Assembly: GCA_964640305.1 (NCBI GenBank)
Contig: CAZXFF010000001.1
Span: forward strand, 1-64,000
Origin: Coprenecus sp964640305
GTDB lineage: Bacteria; Bacteroidota; Bacteroidia; Bacteroidales; UBA932
DNA: 64,000 bases
Reading direction: 5' to 3'
Made by a program: the position numbers and the translations under genes. The notes under the pieces were generated by a model that did not search any database, was not told the origin of the DNA, and saw nothing but the letters and a program-made list of their open reading frames with translations. Within the stretch, counting starts at the first letter, position 1; every line of letters starts with the position of its first letter. Shown here one piece after another: positions 37,287 through 45,944 of this stretch.

Positions 37287-38207
37287 ATGAAAGTATTAGT
37301 AGCAACCGAAAAACCTTTCTCAAAAATAGCCGTTGACCAGATCCGCGAGATCGTAGAGAAAGGCGGTCATGAACTGGCCACACTTGAAAAATATACTGAC
37401 GTTAAAGATTTCTATGCAGCAGTAGCTGACGCTGACGCCCTCATCGTACGTTCAGACAAGGTTACCCGCGAAGTCATTGCAGCTGCACCCAAGCTCAAAA
37501 TCGTTGTACGCGCCGGTGCCGGTTACGACAACCTGGACCTCGCAGCATGCACCGAAAGGGGTATCGTAGCAATGAACACTCCAGGCCAGAACTCCAATGC
37601 AGTAGCAGAACTCGCTATCGGAATGATGGTTTACATTTCACGTAACCAGTTCACTCCCGGTACAGGTTCCGAACTCAAAGGGAAAACCCTCGGTATCCAG
37701 GCATACGGTAACGTAGGCCGCCTTGTAGCTGCACACGCAAAGAGCTTCGGAATGAAAATCATGGCATTCGATCCTTTCGTACCTGCAGAAGCAATCAAGG
37801 CTGAAGGTGTGGAAGTGGCTTCCTCATTGGAAGAACTCTACGAGAAATCACATTTCGTTTCCCTGCATATTCCTGCTACCGAACAGACAAAGAACTCTAT
37901 CGGATACAACCTGCTTTCACGTATGCCTAAAGGCGGATGCCTCGTGAATACAGCCCGCAAGGAAGTCATCAACGAAGCAGAGCTTGTGAAAGTTCTCGAA
38001 GAGCGTCAGGACCTCAAGTACATCACTGACATCGCAGCTTCAAACCAGGCTGAACTCAACGAGAAATTCGGCAAGAGAGTATTTGCAACACCTAAGAAAA
38101 TGGGTGCTGAAACAGCTGAAGCCAACATCAATGCAGGTGTTGCAGCCGCAAACCAGATTTGCGACTTCTTCGCTACCGGCAACAGGAAATTCCAGGTAAA
38201 CAAATAA
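37287..38207 (+). CDS. serA: D-3-phosphoglycerate dehydrogenase, short type without ACT domain
   Basis: This enzyme catalyses the first step of serine synthesis from 3-phosphoglycerate. At 306 residues it lacks the C-terminal regulatory domains. It has VVRAGAGYDNLDL, a dinucleotide-binding loop IQAYGNVGRLVA, and the active-site Arg in NTARKEVI. The conserved catalytic motif usually reading TPHIG is TPKKMG (Lys270-271), so Lys replaces His. A Lys-type enzyme of this kind is known from Entamoeba (so-called type IIIK). Like serC it uses CGT/CGC arginine codons. It lies between serC and DUF1015 with 9- and 11-base gaps. Confidence 0.93.
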   Translation: MKVLVATEKPFSKIAVDQIREIVEKGGHELATLEKYTDVKDFYAAVADADALIVRSDKVTREVIAAAPKLKIVVRAGAGYDNLDLAACTERGIVAMNTPGQNSNAVAELAIGMMVYISRNQFTPGTGSELKGKTLGIQAYGNVGRLVAAHAKSFGMKIMAFDPFVPAEAIKAEGVEVASSLEELYEKSHFVSLHIPATEQTKNSIGYNLLSRMPKGGCLVNTARKEVINEAELVKVLEERQDLKYITDIAASNQAELNEKFGKRVFATPKKMGAETAEANINAGVAAANQICDFFATGNRKFQVNK

Positions 38208-38218
38208 AATAAGGATTT

Positions 38219-39457
38219 ATGGTAAAAGTAAAACCATTTGCGGCAATACGCCCTCCCAAATCATTGGTGAAAGAAGTTGCTGCCCGTCCTTATGACGTAC
38301 TCAACTCCGTTGAAGCCAAAGAAGAAGCAGGTGAGAAATCCCTTCTTCACATTACAAAGCCTGAAATAGATTTCGACCCCATTATCGACGAACATTCACA
38401 GCCCGCATACGACAAAGCCGTTGAAAACTTCAAGAAATGGCAGGAAAAAGGCTGGCTCGTACAGGAGAAGAAAGAATGCTATTACATCTATGCACAGACA
38501 ATGAACGGACGTACACAGTACGGTATCGTTCTCTGCGCTCACACAGATGACTATCTTACAGGCAAGATCAAGAAACACGAGCTTACCCGTAAAGACAAGG
38601 AAGAGGACAGGATGATCCATGTAAGGATACAGAACGCAAACATCGAGCCTGTATTCTTCGCTTACCCCGACAATACCGAAATCAATGCCATCGTAGCCCG
38701 CTACACCACAAAGGCTCCTGAATACGATTTCGTTGCCGAGGACGGTTTCGGTCACCATTTCTGGGTAATCGACAAGGATGAAGACATCAAGGCCATTACC
38801 GAGATCTTCGCAGGCATTCCCGCTTTCTACGTAGCAGACGGTCACCACAGGACAGCAGCTGCAGCCCTCGTAGGCGAAGAGAAACGCCGCCAGAACCCCA
38901 ACCACCGCGGAGATGAAGAATACAACTACTTTATGGCAGTGGTATTCCCCGAAAGTCACCTGAAGATCATTGACTACAACCGTGTTGTCAAGGACCTCAA
39001 CGGAATGACTCCCGCACAGTTCATCGAAAAGCTAGGAGAAGACTTCGAAGTCAAGGACATGGGTACTGAAATATACAAGCCCAAAGGACTCCACAACTTC
39101 TCGATGTACATCGATGGGAAATGGTACTCTCTGACAGCAAAGAAAGGTACATACGATGACAACGACCCCATCGGAGGTCTGGACGTAACCGTATGTTCAA
39201 ACCTTATATTCGACAAGCTTCTGGACATCAAAGACCTGCGTACTTCCAAGAGAATTGATTTCGTAGGAGGTATCCGCGGACTCGGCGAACTGAAGAAGAG
39301 AGTTGACTCCGGCGAGATGGCAGCGGCATTCGCCCTCTATCCCGTTTCGATGAAACAGCTTATCAGGATAGCCGATACCGGCAACATCATGCCGCCCAAG
39401 ACGACATGGTTCGAGCCCAAACTCCGCAGCGGTCTCGCAATCCACAAGCTGGACTAA
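38219..39457 (+). CDS. DUF1015 family protein in the serine operon
   Basis: This 412-residue protein belongs to DUF1015. Its signatures are KPFAAIRPP and ARPYDVLNSVEA at the N-terminus, YYIYAQTMNGRTQYGIV, the central FYVADGHHRTAAAA, and FVGGIRGLGELKKRVD and MPPKTTWFEPKLRSG near the end. DGHHR is the most conserved motif and resembles the DGHHR-type motif of ParB-fold proteins such as the free-serine kinase SerK. Its steady place after serC-serA suggests a role in serine or phosphoserine metabolism; no serB gene is in the window. Codon use matches serC-serA. A strong terminator follows. Confidence 0.85.
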   Translation: MVKVKPFAAIRPPKSLVKEVAARPYDVLNSVEAKEEAGEKSLLHITKPEIDFDPIIDEHSQPAYDKAVENFKKWQEKGWLVQEKKECYYIYAQTMNGRTQYGIVLCAHTDDYLTGKIKKHELTRKDKEEDRMIHVRIQNANIEPVFFAYPDNTEINAIVARYTTKAPEYDFVAEDGFGHHFWVIDKDEDIKAITEIFAGIPAFYVADGHHRTAAAALVGEEKRRQNPNHRGDEEYNYFMAVVFPESHLKIIDYNRVVKDLNGMTPAQFIEKLGEDFEVKDMGTEIYKPKGLHNFSMYIDGKWYSLTAKKGTYDDNDPIGGLDVTVCSNLIFDKLLDIKDLRTSKRIDFVGGIRGLGELKKRVDSGEMAAAFALYPVSMKQLIRIADTGNIMPPKTTWFEPKLRSGLAIHKLD

Positions 39458-39462
39458 AACAG

Positions 39463-39497
39463 AACAAGACCCTGAACCTGATTCAGGGTCTTGTTTT
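39463..39497 (+). terminator. Rho-independent terminator of the serC-serA-DUF1015 operon
   Basis: A perfect 14-bp stem is formed by AACAAGACCCTGAA (39463-39476) and TTCAGGGTCTTGTT (39482-39495), with a 5-base loop and a following T run (TTTTA). It starts 6 bases after the DUF1015 stop. Confidence 0.92.
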
Positions 39498-39507
39498 ATA
39501 CTGCATT

Positions 39508-40656
39508 ATGGAACAGTCTAAAGTTTATTTTACAGACCTGCACACATCCCCGAAACTTCCACTCGTGAAAAAGATGGAAGCAGTGGCCAAAGCTGCAGGA
39601 ATAGAGAGCATTGACTTCAAGGACAAGTTCACAGCCATAAAGCTGCATTTCGGGGAACCTGGCAATCTGGCATTCCTGCGCCCCAACTATGCTGCAGCCA
39701 TGGCGGATCTCATCCGTTCACTGGGAGGCAAACCCTTTCTGACCGACTCCAACACACTTTATTCCGGAGGAAGGTCGAATGCCGTTGACCATCTGGCAAG
39801 TGCAATGGAAAACGGATTCAACCGCATAAGCGCAAAATGCGACATAATCATTGCGGACGGACTTAAAGGGACAGAATTCCGCGAACTGCCTGTCGAAGGC
39901 GGCACTTACTGCAAGACAGCGAAGATAGGAGCAGCCATAGCCGACTCAGATGTCCTCATTGCCATGTCCCACTTCAAAGGGCATGAGCAGACCGGCTTCG
40001 GCGGTGCACTGAAGAACATGGGGATGGGATGTGCAAGCGTTGCCGGCAAACTGGAACTGCACTCGTCTTCCAAACCTGTAATCAAAGTGCAGAATTGCCG
40101 ATGCTGCGGGATATGCGTGAAGCATTGCGCCCATGACGCCATCCGGATCGGGAACACGGCAGAACCTAACCATGCCGGGAAAAACATTGCTGCCGTAATA
40201 GATTATTCAAAATGTGTCGGCTGCGGACAGTGCGTGGCACTCTGCCAATACGAATCAGCCGTTCTGAAAGACTGTGACACCTCCGAGACCCTTAACGGCA
40301 AGATTGCCGAATATACCAAGGCAATTGTAACCGGGAGGCCCTGCTTCTACATAAATTTCATCATGAACGTATCTCCGGAATGCGACTGCTGGAACCACAA
40401 CGATGCCGCCATTGTCCCGGACCTTGGGATAGCCGCATCATTCGACCCTGTTGCCCTTGACCAGGCCTGCGCAGACATGGTCATGGCAGCACCTGCCATT
40501 CCAGGCAGCAAACTGGACCGGGCCCATCCGCACGAACACCTCTGCGGTGAAGACAAGTTCCGCATACTTCACCCCGACACCAACTGGCAGTCCGGCCTGG
40601 AGCATGCCGAAAAACTGGGCATAGGCACCCGGCGGTACACGCTCGTAACCATTTGA
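39508..40656 (+). CDS. DUF362 protein with two 4Fe-4S ferredoxin motifs
   Basis: From ATG 39508 the protein is 382 residues. The DUF362 domain (about 1-185) contains IKLHFGEPGNLAFLRPN, ALGAS-like SHFKGHEQTGFGGALKNMGMG and a conserved TDSNTLY. Two adjacent ferredoxin clusters follow, CRCCGICVKHC and CVGCGQCVALC. The C-terminal part has CDCWNHNDAAIVPDLGI. It is probably a cytoplasmic iron-sulfur redox or maturation protein, with unknown substrate. An upstream in-frame ATG at 39406 would overlap DUF1015 and the terminator and is rejected. It begins 11 bases after the terminator. Confidence 0.85.
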   Translation: MEQSKVYFTDLHTSPKLPLVKKMEAVAKAAGIESIDFKDKFTAIKLHFGEPGNLAFLRPNYAAAMADLIRSLGGKPFLTDSNTLYSGGRSNAVDHLASAMENGFNRISAKCDIIIADGLKGTEFRELPVEGGTYCKTAKIGAAIADSDVLIAMSHFKGHEQTGFGGALKNMGMGCASVAGKLELHSSSKPVIKVQNCRCCGICVKHCAHDAIRIGNTAEPNHAGKNIAAVIDYSKCVGCGQCVALCQYESAVLKDCDTSETLNGKIAEYTKAIVTGRPCFYINFIMNVSPECDCWNHNDAAIVPDLGIAASFDPVALDQACADMVMAAPAIPGSKLDRAHPHEHLCGEDKFRILHPDTNWQSGLEHAEKLGIGTRRYTLVTI

Positions 40657-40660
40657 ATTA

Positions 40661-40692
40661 TTTGAATCTGTCTGCTACATTTCCTATCTTTG
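40661..40692 (+). promoter_or_regulatory. Promoter of the nucleotidyltransferase gene
   Basis: TTTG (40661-40664) and TATCTTTG (40685-40692) are 20 bases apart, matching the Bacteroidetes consensus. The ATG is 44 bases after the -7 element. The -7 element lies inside the inverted repeat at 40670-40700. Confidence 0.7.
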
Positions 40693-40700
40693 TAGCAGAC
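40670..40700. repeat. Perfect 10-bp inverted repeat overlapping a promoter
   Basis: GTCTGCTACA (40670-40679) and TGTAGCAGAC (40691-40700) are exact reverse complements separated by 11 bases. It begins 13 bases after the DUF362 stop and straddles the -7 element of the next promoter. It could be a terminator (weak T-rich tail ATTCTTTATT follows) or an operator. Confidence 0.75.
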
Positions 40701-40736
40701 ATTCTTTATTATAAACAACCACTAAAAAGGAATAAA

Positions 40737-41651
40737 ATGAAACCGACATTAGTAGTATTGGCAGCCGGGATGGGATCCCGCTACGGATCGTTGAAACAGA
40801 TGGACGGAGTCGGCCCCAACGGGGAAGCAATTATCGATTACTCAATCTATGACGCAGTACGTGCAGGATTCGGCAAAGTTGTATTCATCATACGCCATTC
40901 TTTTGAAAAGGAATTCAAAGAAGTATTTTCAGCCGAACACTTCGGAGGGAAAGTAGAGGTGGAATTCGTATTCCAGGAACTCGACTATCTTCCTGAAGGA
41001 TTCAGTGTCCCTGAAGGAAGGGAGAAACCGTGGGGGACAAACCATGCAGTGATGATGGCCGCACCTGTAGTGGATACCCCGTTCGCCGTAATCAACGCAG
41101 ATGACTTCTACGGCAGGGAAGGATACGCAGTCCTCGCCGAATACCTACGCAAGGTCGAAGGGGCAAAGGGTAAATACTCAATGGTCGGCTACAATCTCAA
41201 GAATACCCTTTCCGACTACGGGACAGTATCCAGGGGAGAATGCTCAGTGGACTCCGAAGGCAATCTTGTCTCCATCGTGGAACGTACCGCCATCGAGCGC
41301 CAGCCGGACGGCAAAGTCGCCTATAAAGATGCCGAAGGGCTGCATGAAATCGACGAGAACACTCCCGTATCCATGAATCTCTTCGGATTCACCCCCGACT
41401 TCTTCGAAGAATCCGAGCGTCTGTTCAGGGACTTCCTTTCCGACCCTGCGAACATGGCCAATCCCAAAGCCGAATTCTTCATTCCCCTGTGCGTAAACAC
41501 GCTTATCAACGAAGGCAAAGCTTCCCTTAAAGTGCTCAACAGCGACGCCCAGTGGTTCGGTGTAACTTATAAGGAAGACCGTCCGGAAGTAGTATCCCGC
41601 ATCCGCAGACTCGTGGATGCCGGCATCTACCCCCTACATCTCTGGAAATAG
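40737..41651 (+). CDS. Sugar-phosphate nucleotidyltransferase
   Basis: The 304-residue protein belongs to the NTP_transferase family. The nucleotide-binding loop is LAAGMGSRYGSLKQMDGVGP, with EKPWGTNHAVMMA and the metal-binding Asp in VINADDFYG. Such enzymes make NDP-sugars, for example from glucose-1-phosphate or N-acetylmuramate-1-phosphate. No sugar kinase or pathway gene is adjacent, so the substrate is open. I chose ATG 40737, since the open frame upstream covers the promoter. It has its own promoter and a terminator after it. Confidence 0.85.
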   Translation: MKPTLVVLAAGMGSRYGSLKQMDGVGPNGEAIIDYSIYDAVRAGFGKVVFIIRHSFEKEFKEVFSAEHFGGKVEVEFVFQELDYLPEGFSVPEGREKPWGTNHAVMMAAPVVDTPFAVINADDFYGREGYAVLAEYLRKVEGAKGKYSMVGYNLKNTLSDYGTVSRGECSVDSEGNLVSIVERTAIERQPDGKVAYKDAEGLHEIDENTPVSMNLFGFTPDFFEESERLFRDFLSDPANMANPKAEFFIPLCVNTLINEGKASLKVLNSDAQWFGVTYKEDRPEVVSRIRRLVDAGIYPLHLWK

Positions 41652-41685
41652 CAGTTCCGGATCCATTAGCCGTTTATATCCGTTT

Positions 41686-41710
41686 AAATCGGGTCATTTT
41701 CCCGATTTTT
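41686..41710 (+). terminator. Rho-independent terminator before recA
   Basis: AAATCGGG (41686-41693) and CCCGATTT (41701-41708) form a perfect 8-bp stem with a 7-base loop, followed by TT. It lies 34 bases after the nucleotidyltransferase stop and just upstream of the recA -7 element. Confidence 0.75.
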
Positions 41711-41714
41711 CGAT

Positions 41715-41722
41715 TATCTTTG
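41715..41722 (+). promoter_or_regulatory. -7 element of the recA promoter
   Basis: TATCTTTG matches TAnnTTTG and ends 31 bases before the recA ATG. The expected -33 region falls in the terminator hairpin and has no TTTG. No LexA-type palindrome was recognised. Confidence 0.5.
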
Positions 41723-41753
41723 TATCCCTTTAAACAGACCAAATCACAGAACA

Positions 41754-42785
41754 ATGGCAAAAGAATTGGAACAGAACGACACTGCGGCAATCAACGCCGC
41801 CAAATTGAAGGCATTACAGGCGACACTGGACAAGATTGAGAAGGATTTCGGGAAAGGAGCCATTATGAAACTTGGCGATACTCCGGCAGCTGAAGTCTCG
41901 GTAATACCATCCGGTTCCGTCGCTTTGGACCACGCACTCGGAATAGGCGGTTATCCCCGCGGAAGGGTCATCGAGATTTTCGGACCTGAATCCAGCGGTA
42001 AGACGACCCTCGCAATACATGCAATCGCAGAGGCCCAGAAGGCCGGCGGTTTCGCAGCCATCATCGATGCAGAGCATGCCTTTGACCGCACCTACGCCAA
42101 AAATCTGGGCGTAGATGTAGACACCCTGCTCATATCCCAGCCGGACAACGGGGAACAGGCCCTGGAAATTGCAGATGACCTGATCAGGAGCGGAGCCATA
42201 GACATCATCGTAGTGGACTCAGTGGCAGCCCTGACACCCAAAGCCGAGATCGAAGGGGAAATGGGAGACCAGAAAATGGGACTGCAGGCCAGACTGATGA
42301 GCCAGGCTCTCCGCAAACTCACCGCAAACATTTCCAAAACCAATACCTGCTGCATCTTCATCAACCAGCTCCGCGAGAAGATAGGCGTCATGTTCGGGAA
42401 CCCCGAAACCACTACAGGAGGAAACGCGCTGAAATTCTATGCATCGGTCCGGATTGATGTCCGCAAGGTAACCCAGCTGAAGGACGGCGAAGATCCCACA
42501 GGTAACCGTACCAGAGCCAAGATCGTCAAGAACAAGATGGCACCTCCTTTCAAGAAGGCAGAGTTCGACATCGTATTCGGTGAAGGCATCTCCAAGATAG
42601 GGGAAATAGTCGATCTGGGGGTCGAATTCGACATAATCAAGAAAAGCGGCTCATGGTTCAGCTACAAAGATTCCAAACTTGCACAGGGCAGGGACGCCGT
42701 CAAGAAACTGCTGGCAGACAACCCCGAACTGACCGAAGAAATCGAAAGCGGAATCCGCGAAGCAATGAACAATCTCAAGGACTAA
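41754..42785 (+). CDS. recA: Recombinase RecA
   Basis: This 343-residue protein forms ATP-dependent filaments on single-stranded DNA for strand exchange. Walker A is GPESSGKT (77-84). VDSVAALTPKAEIEGEMGD, LMSQALRKLT and the L2-region INQLREKIGVMFGNPETTTGG are all present. Its C-terminal domain is normal in length. trpS starts 11 bases after its stop, so trpS may be transcribed from the recA promoter. Confidence 0.97.
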   Translation: MAKELEQNDTAAINAAKLKALQATLDKIEKDFGKGAIMKLGDTPAAEVSVIPSGSVALDHALGIGGYPRGRVIEIFGPESSGKTTLAIHAIAEAQKAGGFAAIIDAEHAFDRTYAKNLGVDVDTLLISQPDNGEQALEIADDLIRSGAIDIIVVDSVAALTPKAEIEGEMGDQKMGLQARLMSQALRKLTANISKTNTCCIFINQLREKIGVMFGNPETTTGGNALKFYASVRIDVRKVTQLKDGEDPTGNRTRAKIVKNKMAPPFKKAEFDIVFGEGISKIGEIVDLGVEFDIIKKSGSWFSYKDSKLAQGRDAVKKLLADNPELTEEIESGIREAMNNLKD

Positions 42786-42796
42786 AACATCACGGC

Positions 42797-43846
42797 ATGA
42801 AAACAGTTTTAAGCGGCATACGTTCCACCGGGCACCTGCATCTGGGAAACTATTTCGGTGCATTGCGCAACTTCATAAGAATACAGAATGACTACAACTG
42901 CTACTTTTTCATAGCAGACCTGCATTCCCTTACCACCCATCCACACCCGGACGATTTCCATGCAAGCGTGAAAATCATACTCGCCGAATATCTGGCCTCC
43001 GGACTTGACCCCGAAAAGGCCACCATTTTCGTACAGAGCGATGTTCCTGAAGTAAGCGAACTTTATGTACTCCTGAACATGCTCTCGTACAAAGGGGAAC
43101 TGGAAAGGACCACTTCCTTCAAGGACAAGGTAAGGCTTGCCAAAGCCAAGGCCCGCAACATGAGAGTCGAGGACATTTCCTATGATGACCACAACGACGA
43201 GGGCATCAACATCAATGCCGGACTTCTCACCTACCCTGTCCTGATGGCATCCGATATCCTGATACACAGGGCTGACTATGTTCCGGTAGGCAAGGACCAG
43301 GAACAGCATCTGGAATACGCAAGGGTACTTGCCCGCAGGTTCAACAACATGTACGGTGTGGAACTGTTCCCCGAGCCCCAGGGATTCAACTTCGGTTCAG
43401 AACTGATAAAGGTCCCCGGACTTGACGGAAGCGGCAAGATGGGCAAAAGCGAAGGCAACGGCATCTACCTGTACGATGACGAGAAGACCATTACGAAAAA
43501 AGTCATGAAAGCCCTTACCGACTCAGGTCCTACAGAACCGAACAGTCCCATGCCCGAATGCATATCCAACCTGTTCCTCCTTCTCGGTCTGGTATCCGAA
43601 CCCTCGACAGTCGAATATTTCAGGGAAAAATGGAACGACTGCTCAATAAGATACGGAGACCTGAAGAAACAGCTTGCTGCAGACATATGCAGGACGACCT
43701 TGCCGATAAAGGAGAAAATCGATGCAATCTACAATGATGACGAGTATCTCAGGAAAGTCACCGCAATGGGCAGGGAAAAGGCCAGGGAAAGCGCCTCAGC
43801 AACCCTCGCCCTTGCAAGGAAGGCAGTGGGATTCAAAGTTTTCTGA
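42797..43846 (+). CDS. trpS: Tryptophanyl-tRNA synthetase
   Basis: This 349-residue class I synthetase charges tRNA-Trp. The HIGH-type motif is STGHLHLGNYFGAL and the KMSKS-type motif is GKMGKSEGNGIYL. VPVGKDQEQHLEYAR binds the adenylate region. I chose the ATG at 42797 (MKTVLSGIRS); an open frame extends upstream inside recA but is not protein-like. A terminator hairpin overlaps the end of convergent dnaG, 10 bases after the stop. Confidence 0.95.
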   Translation: MKTVLSGIRSTGHLHLGNYFGALRNFIRIQNDYNCYFFIADLHSLTTHPHPDDFHASVKIILAEYLASGLDPEKATIFVQSDVPEVSELYVLLNMLSYKGELERTTSFKDKVRLAKAKARNMRVEDISYDDHNDEGININAGLLTYPVLMASDILIHRADYVPVGKDQEQHLEYARVLARRFNNMYGVELFPEPQGFNFGSELIKVPGLDGSGKMGKSEGNGIYLYDDEKTITKKVMKALTDSGPTEPNSPMPECISNLFLLLGLVSEPSTVEYFREKWNDCSIRYGDLKKQLAADICRTTLPIKEKIDAIYNDDEYLRKVTAMGREKARESASATLALARKAVGFKVF

Positions 43847-43856
43847 TATGATACAG

Positions 43857-43894
43857 ACTGGACCGGTCAGGAATTGAACCGGTTCAGTTCTTTT
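43857..43894 (+). terminator. trpS terminator embedded in the dnaG 3' end
   Basis: ACTGGACCGGT (43857-43867) pairs with ACCGGTTCAGT (43878-43888) in an 11-bp stem with one G-U pair and a 10-base loop, followed by TCTTTT. The right arm lies within the last codons of dnaG on the other strand. Confidence 0.65.
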
Positions 43895-45897
43895 AAGAGG
43901 GTATTCTTTATCTGAAGGAGCAGTTTAAGCTGCTTCATTATTCCGTCCATTTCCGCATTGTCACCGGTCTGTCCCAGTTGTTCTGAAAGAATCCTGTAGG
44001 TATATTCGACACATTTGAGCTTGTATACCAGAACAGCCTTGGGTACATTCTTGTCTATTACATTACGCTCAGGTATCAGAGCCTTTACGTATTCCTTAAT
44101 ATTGAGGTTATATTCTTCTACAGTGATATCCAGGACAGCTCTGGACACCTCCATATCCCCGCAATTCACGAACCTTCTCATTATCTTTTCCCGCAGCGTC
44201 TCAGGGTCCTCTCCGAATGAAGGTATATTGTCCCGGTATGAATAATAAAGATCGTATATTTTCCTGTATATAGGGATACGCAATTCTATCTCATCGTTTT
44301 TGAGCTGGGCAGCTATGTACTGGCTGACCGTTATTTCCATAACAGGAGCCTCCCCGCCGTACAGCTGCGAATCCTCGAAAGTCATCCTGAACTCCCCGAA
44401 TTTGAGCAGATAGTACACAATTTCCCTCTCGGAAGCATCCAGAATCGACTCAGCGCCCTTATCACGGATATCCTCTCCTCTCCTGTCATCCCATTTCTCT
44501 GCAGGCACATCCGGCACAGCGTGTCCGGCTGCACTCTTGCGGGCTTTCTCGTACTCCCCCGATTCTATCCTTTTCCTCCTCACCTTTGCGACTTCTGAAA
44601 AAAGCATTTCCTGCTTGAGACCAAGCCTGGATGAACACTGCTCTATATAGACGGAACGGGCTATCTGGTCCGGAATGACCGCAATTGAACGGATAATATC
44701 GTGTATCAGTTCCGCCCTCCGGATAGGGTCCTTTTCTATTGTTTCAGAAAGCAGTTCATATTTGAACTCTATGAAATCTGTCTCATGCGCATCGAGAAAA
44801 GCGGCCATTGCATCACCGCCATGATTCCTGGCGAAGGAATCCGGATCCTCTCCGTCTGGCAGCAAAGCCACCTTGATTTCAAGTCCTTCCTCGAGAAGCA
44901 TGTCTATACCTCTGAGCGAAGCCTTTATACCGGCTGCGTCACCGTCATACAGCACCGTGACCCTGGAGGTAAAACGCTTGATCAGCCGTATCTGGTCCAC
45001 CGTAAGTGATGTACCGGAAGACGCCACCACATTCTCGATTCCGGCCTGGTGCATGGAAATCACATCAGTGTACCCTTCCACCAGATAGCATTTCTGCGCC
45101 TTGGCTATGGCCGATTTGGCAAAATATATTCCGTACAGGGAACTGCTTTTGTGATATATGTCCGTTTCCGGAGAATTGACATATTTGGCAACTGACTTGT
45201 CATCCCTTAGAGTCCTGCCACCGAAGGCTATAATCCTTCCGCTCAGGGAATGAATCGGGAATATTACCCTGTCCCGGAACCTGTCCACAAGGCTTCCGTC
45301 ATGTTCGTAACAGATACCGGAAGCAAGCAGGTTCTCCCGTTTGTAACCGTTCCTTAAAGCTGTCACAGGAAATGTGTCGAGAGGTGGTTCACCGGCAAAA
45401 GATCGGCCCGAAGGGGAAAATCCAAGACCGAACTTGCGGATTGTCCCGTCCGAGAATCCTCTTTTCTGACGGAAATAGGACAGTCCCACCGAACGGCCTT
45501 CCACAGTATTGAAAAGGGTCTCCGAATATAATCTGGCAGCATACTCCGAGACTGCCAGGAGGGATTCGCGCTTCAGTCTGTCCGCAGTATCTTCCTCTGT
45601 CTCTTCCCGTTCATGGACTTCTATGCCGTATTTCTTTGCAAGATACTTCAGCGCCTCCACATAGGTCATCTGCTCGTGCTCCATCACGAAAGAGACTGCA
45701 CTCCCGGCCTTTCCGCAACCGAAGCATTTGTATATACCCTTGGATGGAGAGACTGAAAAAGAAGGGGTCTTCTCGTTGTGGAACGGACAGCAGGCGACAT
45801 AGTTGGCCCCGCGTCTGCGCAACGTGACGAAATCGCTTATGACATCCACTATTTCAGCAGCGTCAATAATCCTGTCAACTGTAGCCTGGTCAATCAT
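43867..45897 (-). CDS. dnaG: DNA primase
   Basis: The 676-residue primase makes RNA primers at the replication fork. The CHC2 zinc finger is CCPFHNEKTPSFSV...YKCFGCG near residues 36-65. A catalytic core follows with GFSPSGRSF, RDRVIFPIHSLSGRIIAFGGR, the TOPRIM VEGYTDVISMHQAG and VLYDGDAAGIKA. The long C-terminal part (about 430-676) would contain the DnaB-interacting helicase-binding domain and is poorly conserved. The 47-base gap to the transporter gene upstream leaves the transcript start open. Confidence 0.95.
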   Translation of the reverse strand: MIDQATVDRIIDAAEIVDVISDFVTLRRRGANYVACCPFHNEKTPSFSVSPSKGIYKCFGCGKAGSAVSFVMEHEQMTYVEALKYLAKKYGIEVHEREETEEDTADRLKRESLLAVSEYAARLYSETLFNTVEGRSVGLSYFRQKRGFSDGTIRKFGLGFSPSGRSFAGEPPLDTFPVTALRNGYKRENLLASGICYEHDGSLVDRFRDRVIFPIHSLSGRIIAFGGRTLRDDKSVAKYVNSPETDIYHKSSSLYGIYFAKSAIAKAQKCYLVEGYTDVISMHQAGIENVVASSGTSLTVDQIRLIKRFTSRVTVLYDGDAAGIKASLRGIDMLLEEGLEIKVALLPDGEDPDSFARNHGGDAMAAFLDAHETDFIEFKYELLSETIEKDPIRRAELIHDIIRSIAVIPDQIARSVYIEQCSSRLGLKQEMLFSEVAKVRRKRIESGEYEKARKSAAGHAVPDVPAEKWDDRRGEDIRDKGAESILDASEREIVYYLLKFGEFRMTFEDSQLYGGEAPVMEITVSQYIAAQLKNDEIELRIPIYRKIYDLYYSYRDNIPSFGEDPETLREKIMRRFVNCGDMEVSRAVLDITVEEYNLNIKEYVKALIPERNVIDKNVPKAVLVYKLKCVEYTYRILSEQLGQTGDNAEMDGIMKQLKLLLQIKNTLLKELNRFNS

Positions 45898-45944
45898 GAT
45901 GCAAACTTAAATAAAATCTACGGAATAACCTTGAGGAAGGACGA

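Noticed and set aside
39406..39507. Upstream start for the DUF362 gene.
   Set aside because: It would overlap the DUF1015 end and translate through the terminator hairpin.
42653..42796. Upstream extension of trpS inside recA.
   Set aside because: The residues are an out-of-frame reading of the recA end; the conserved synthetase N-terminus starts at 42797.
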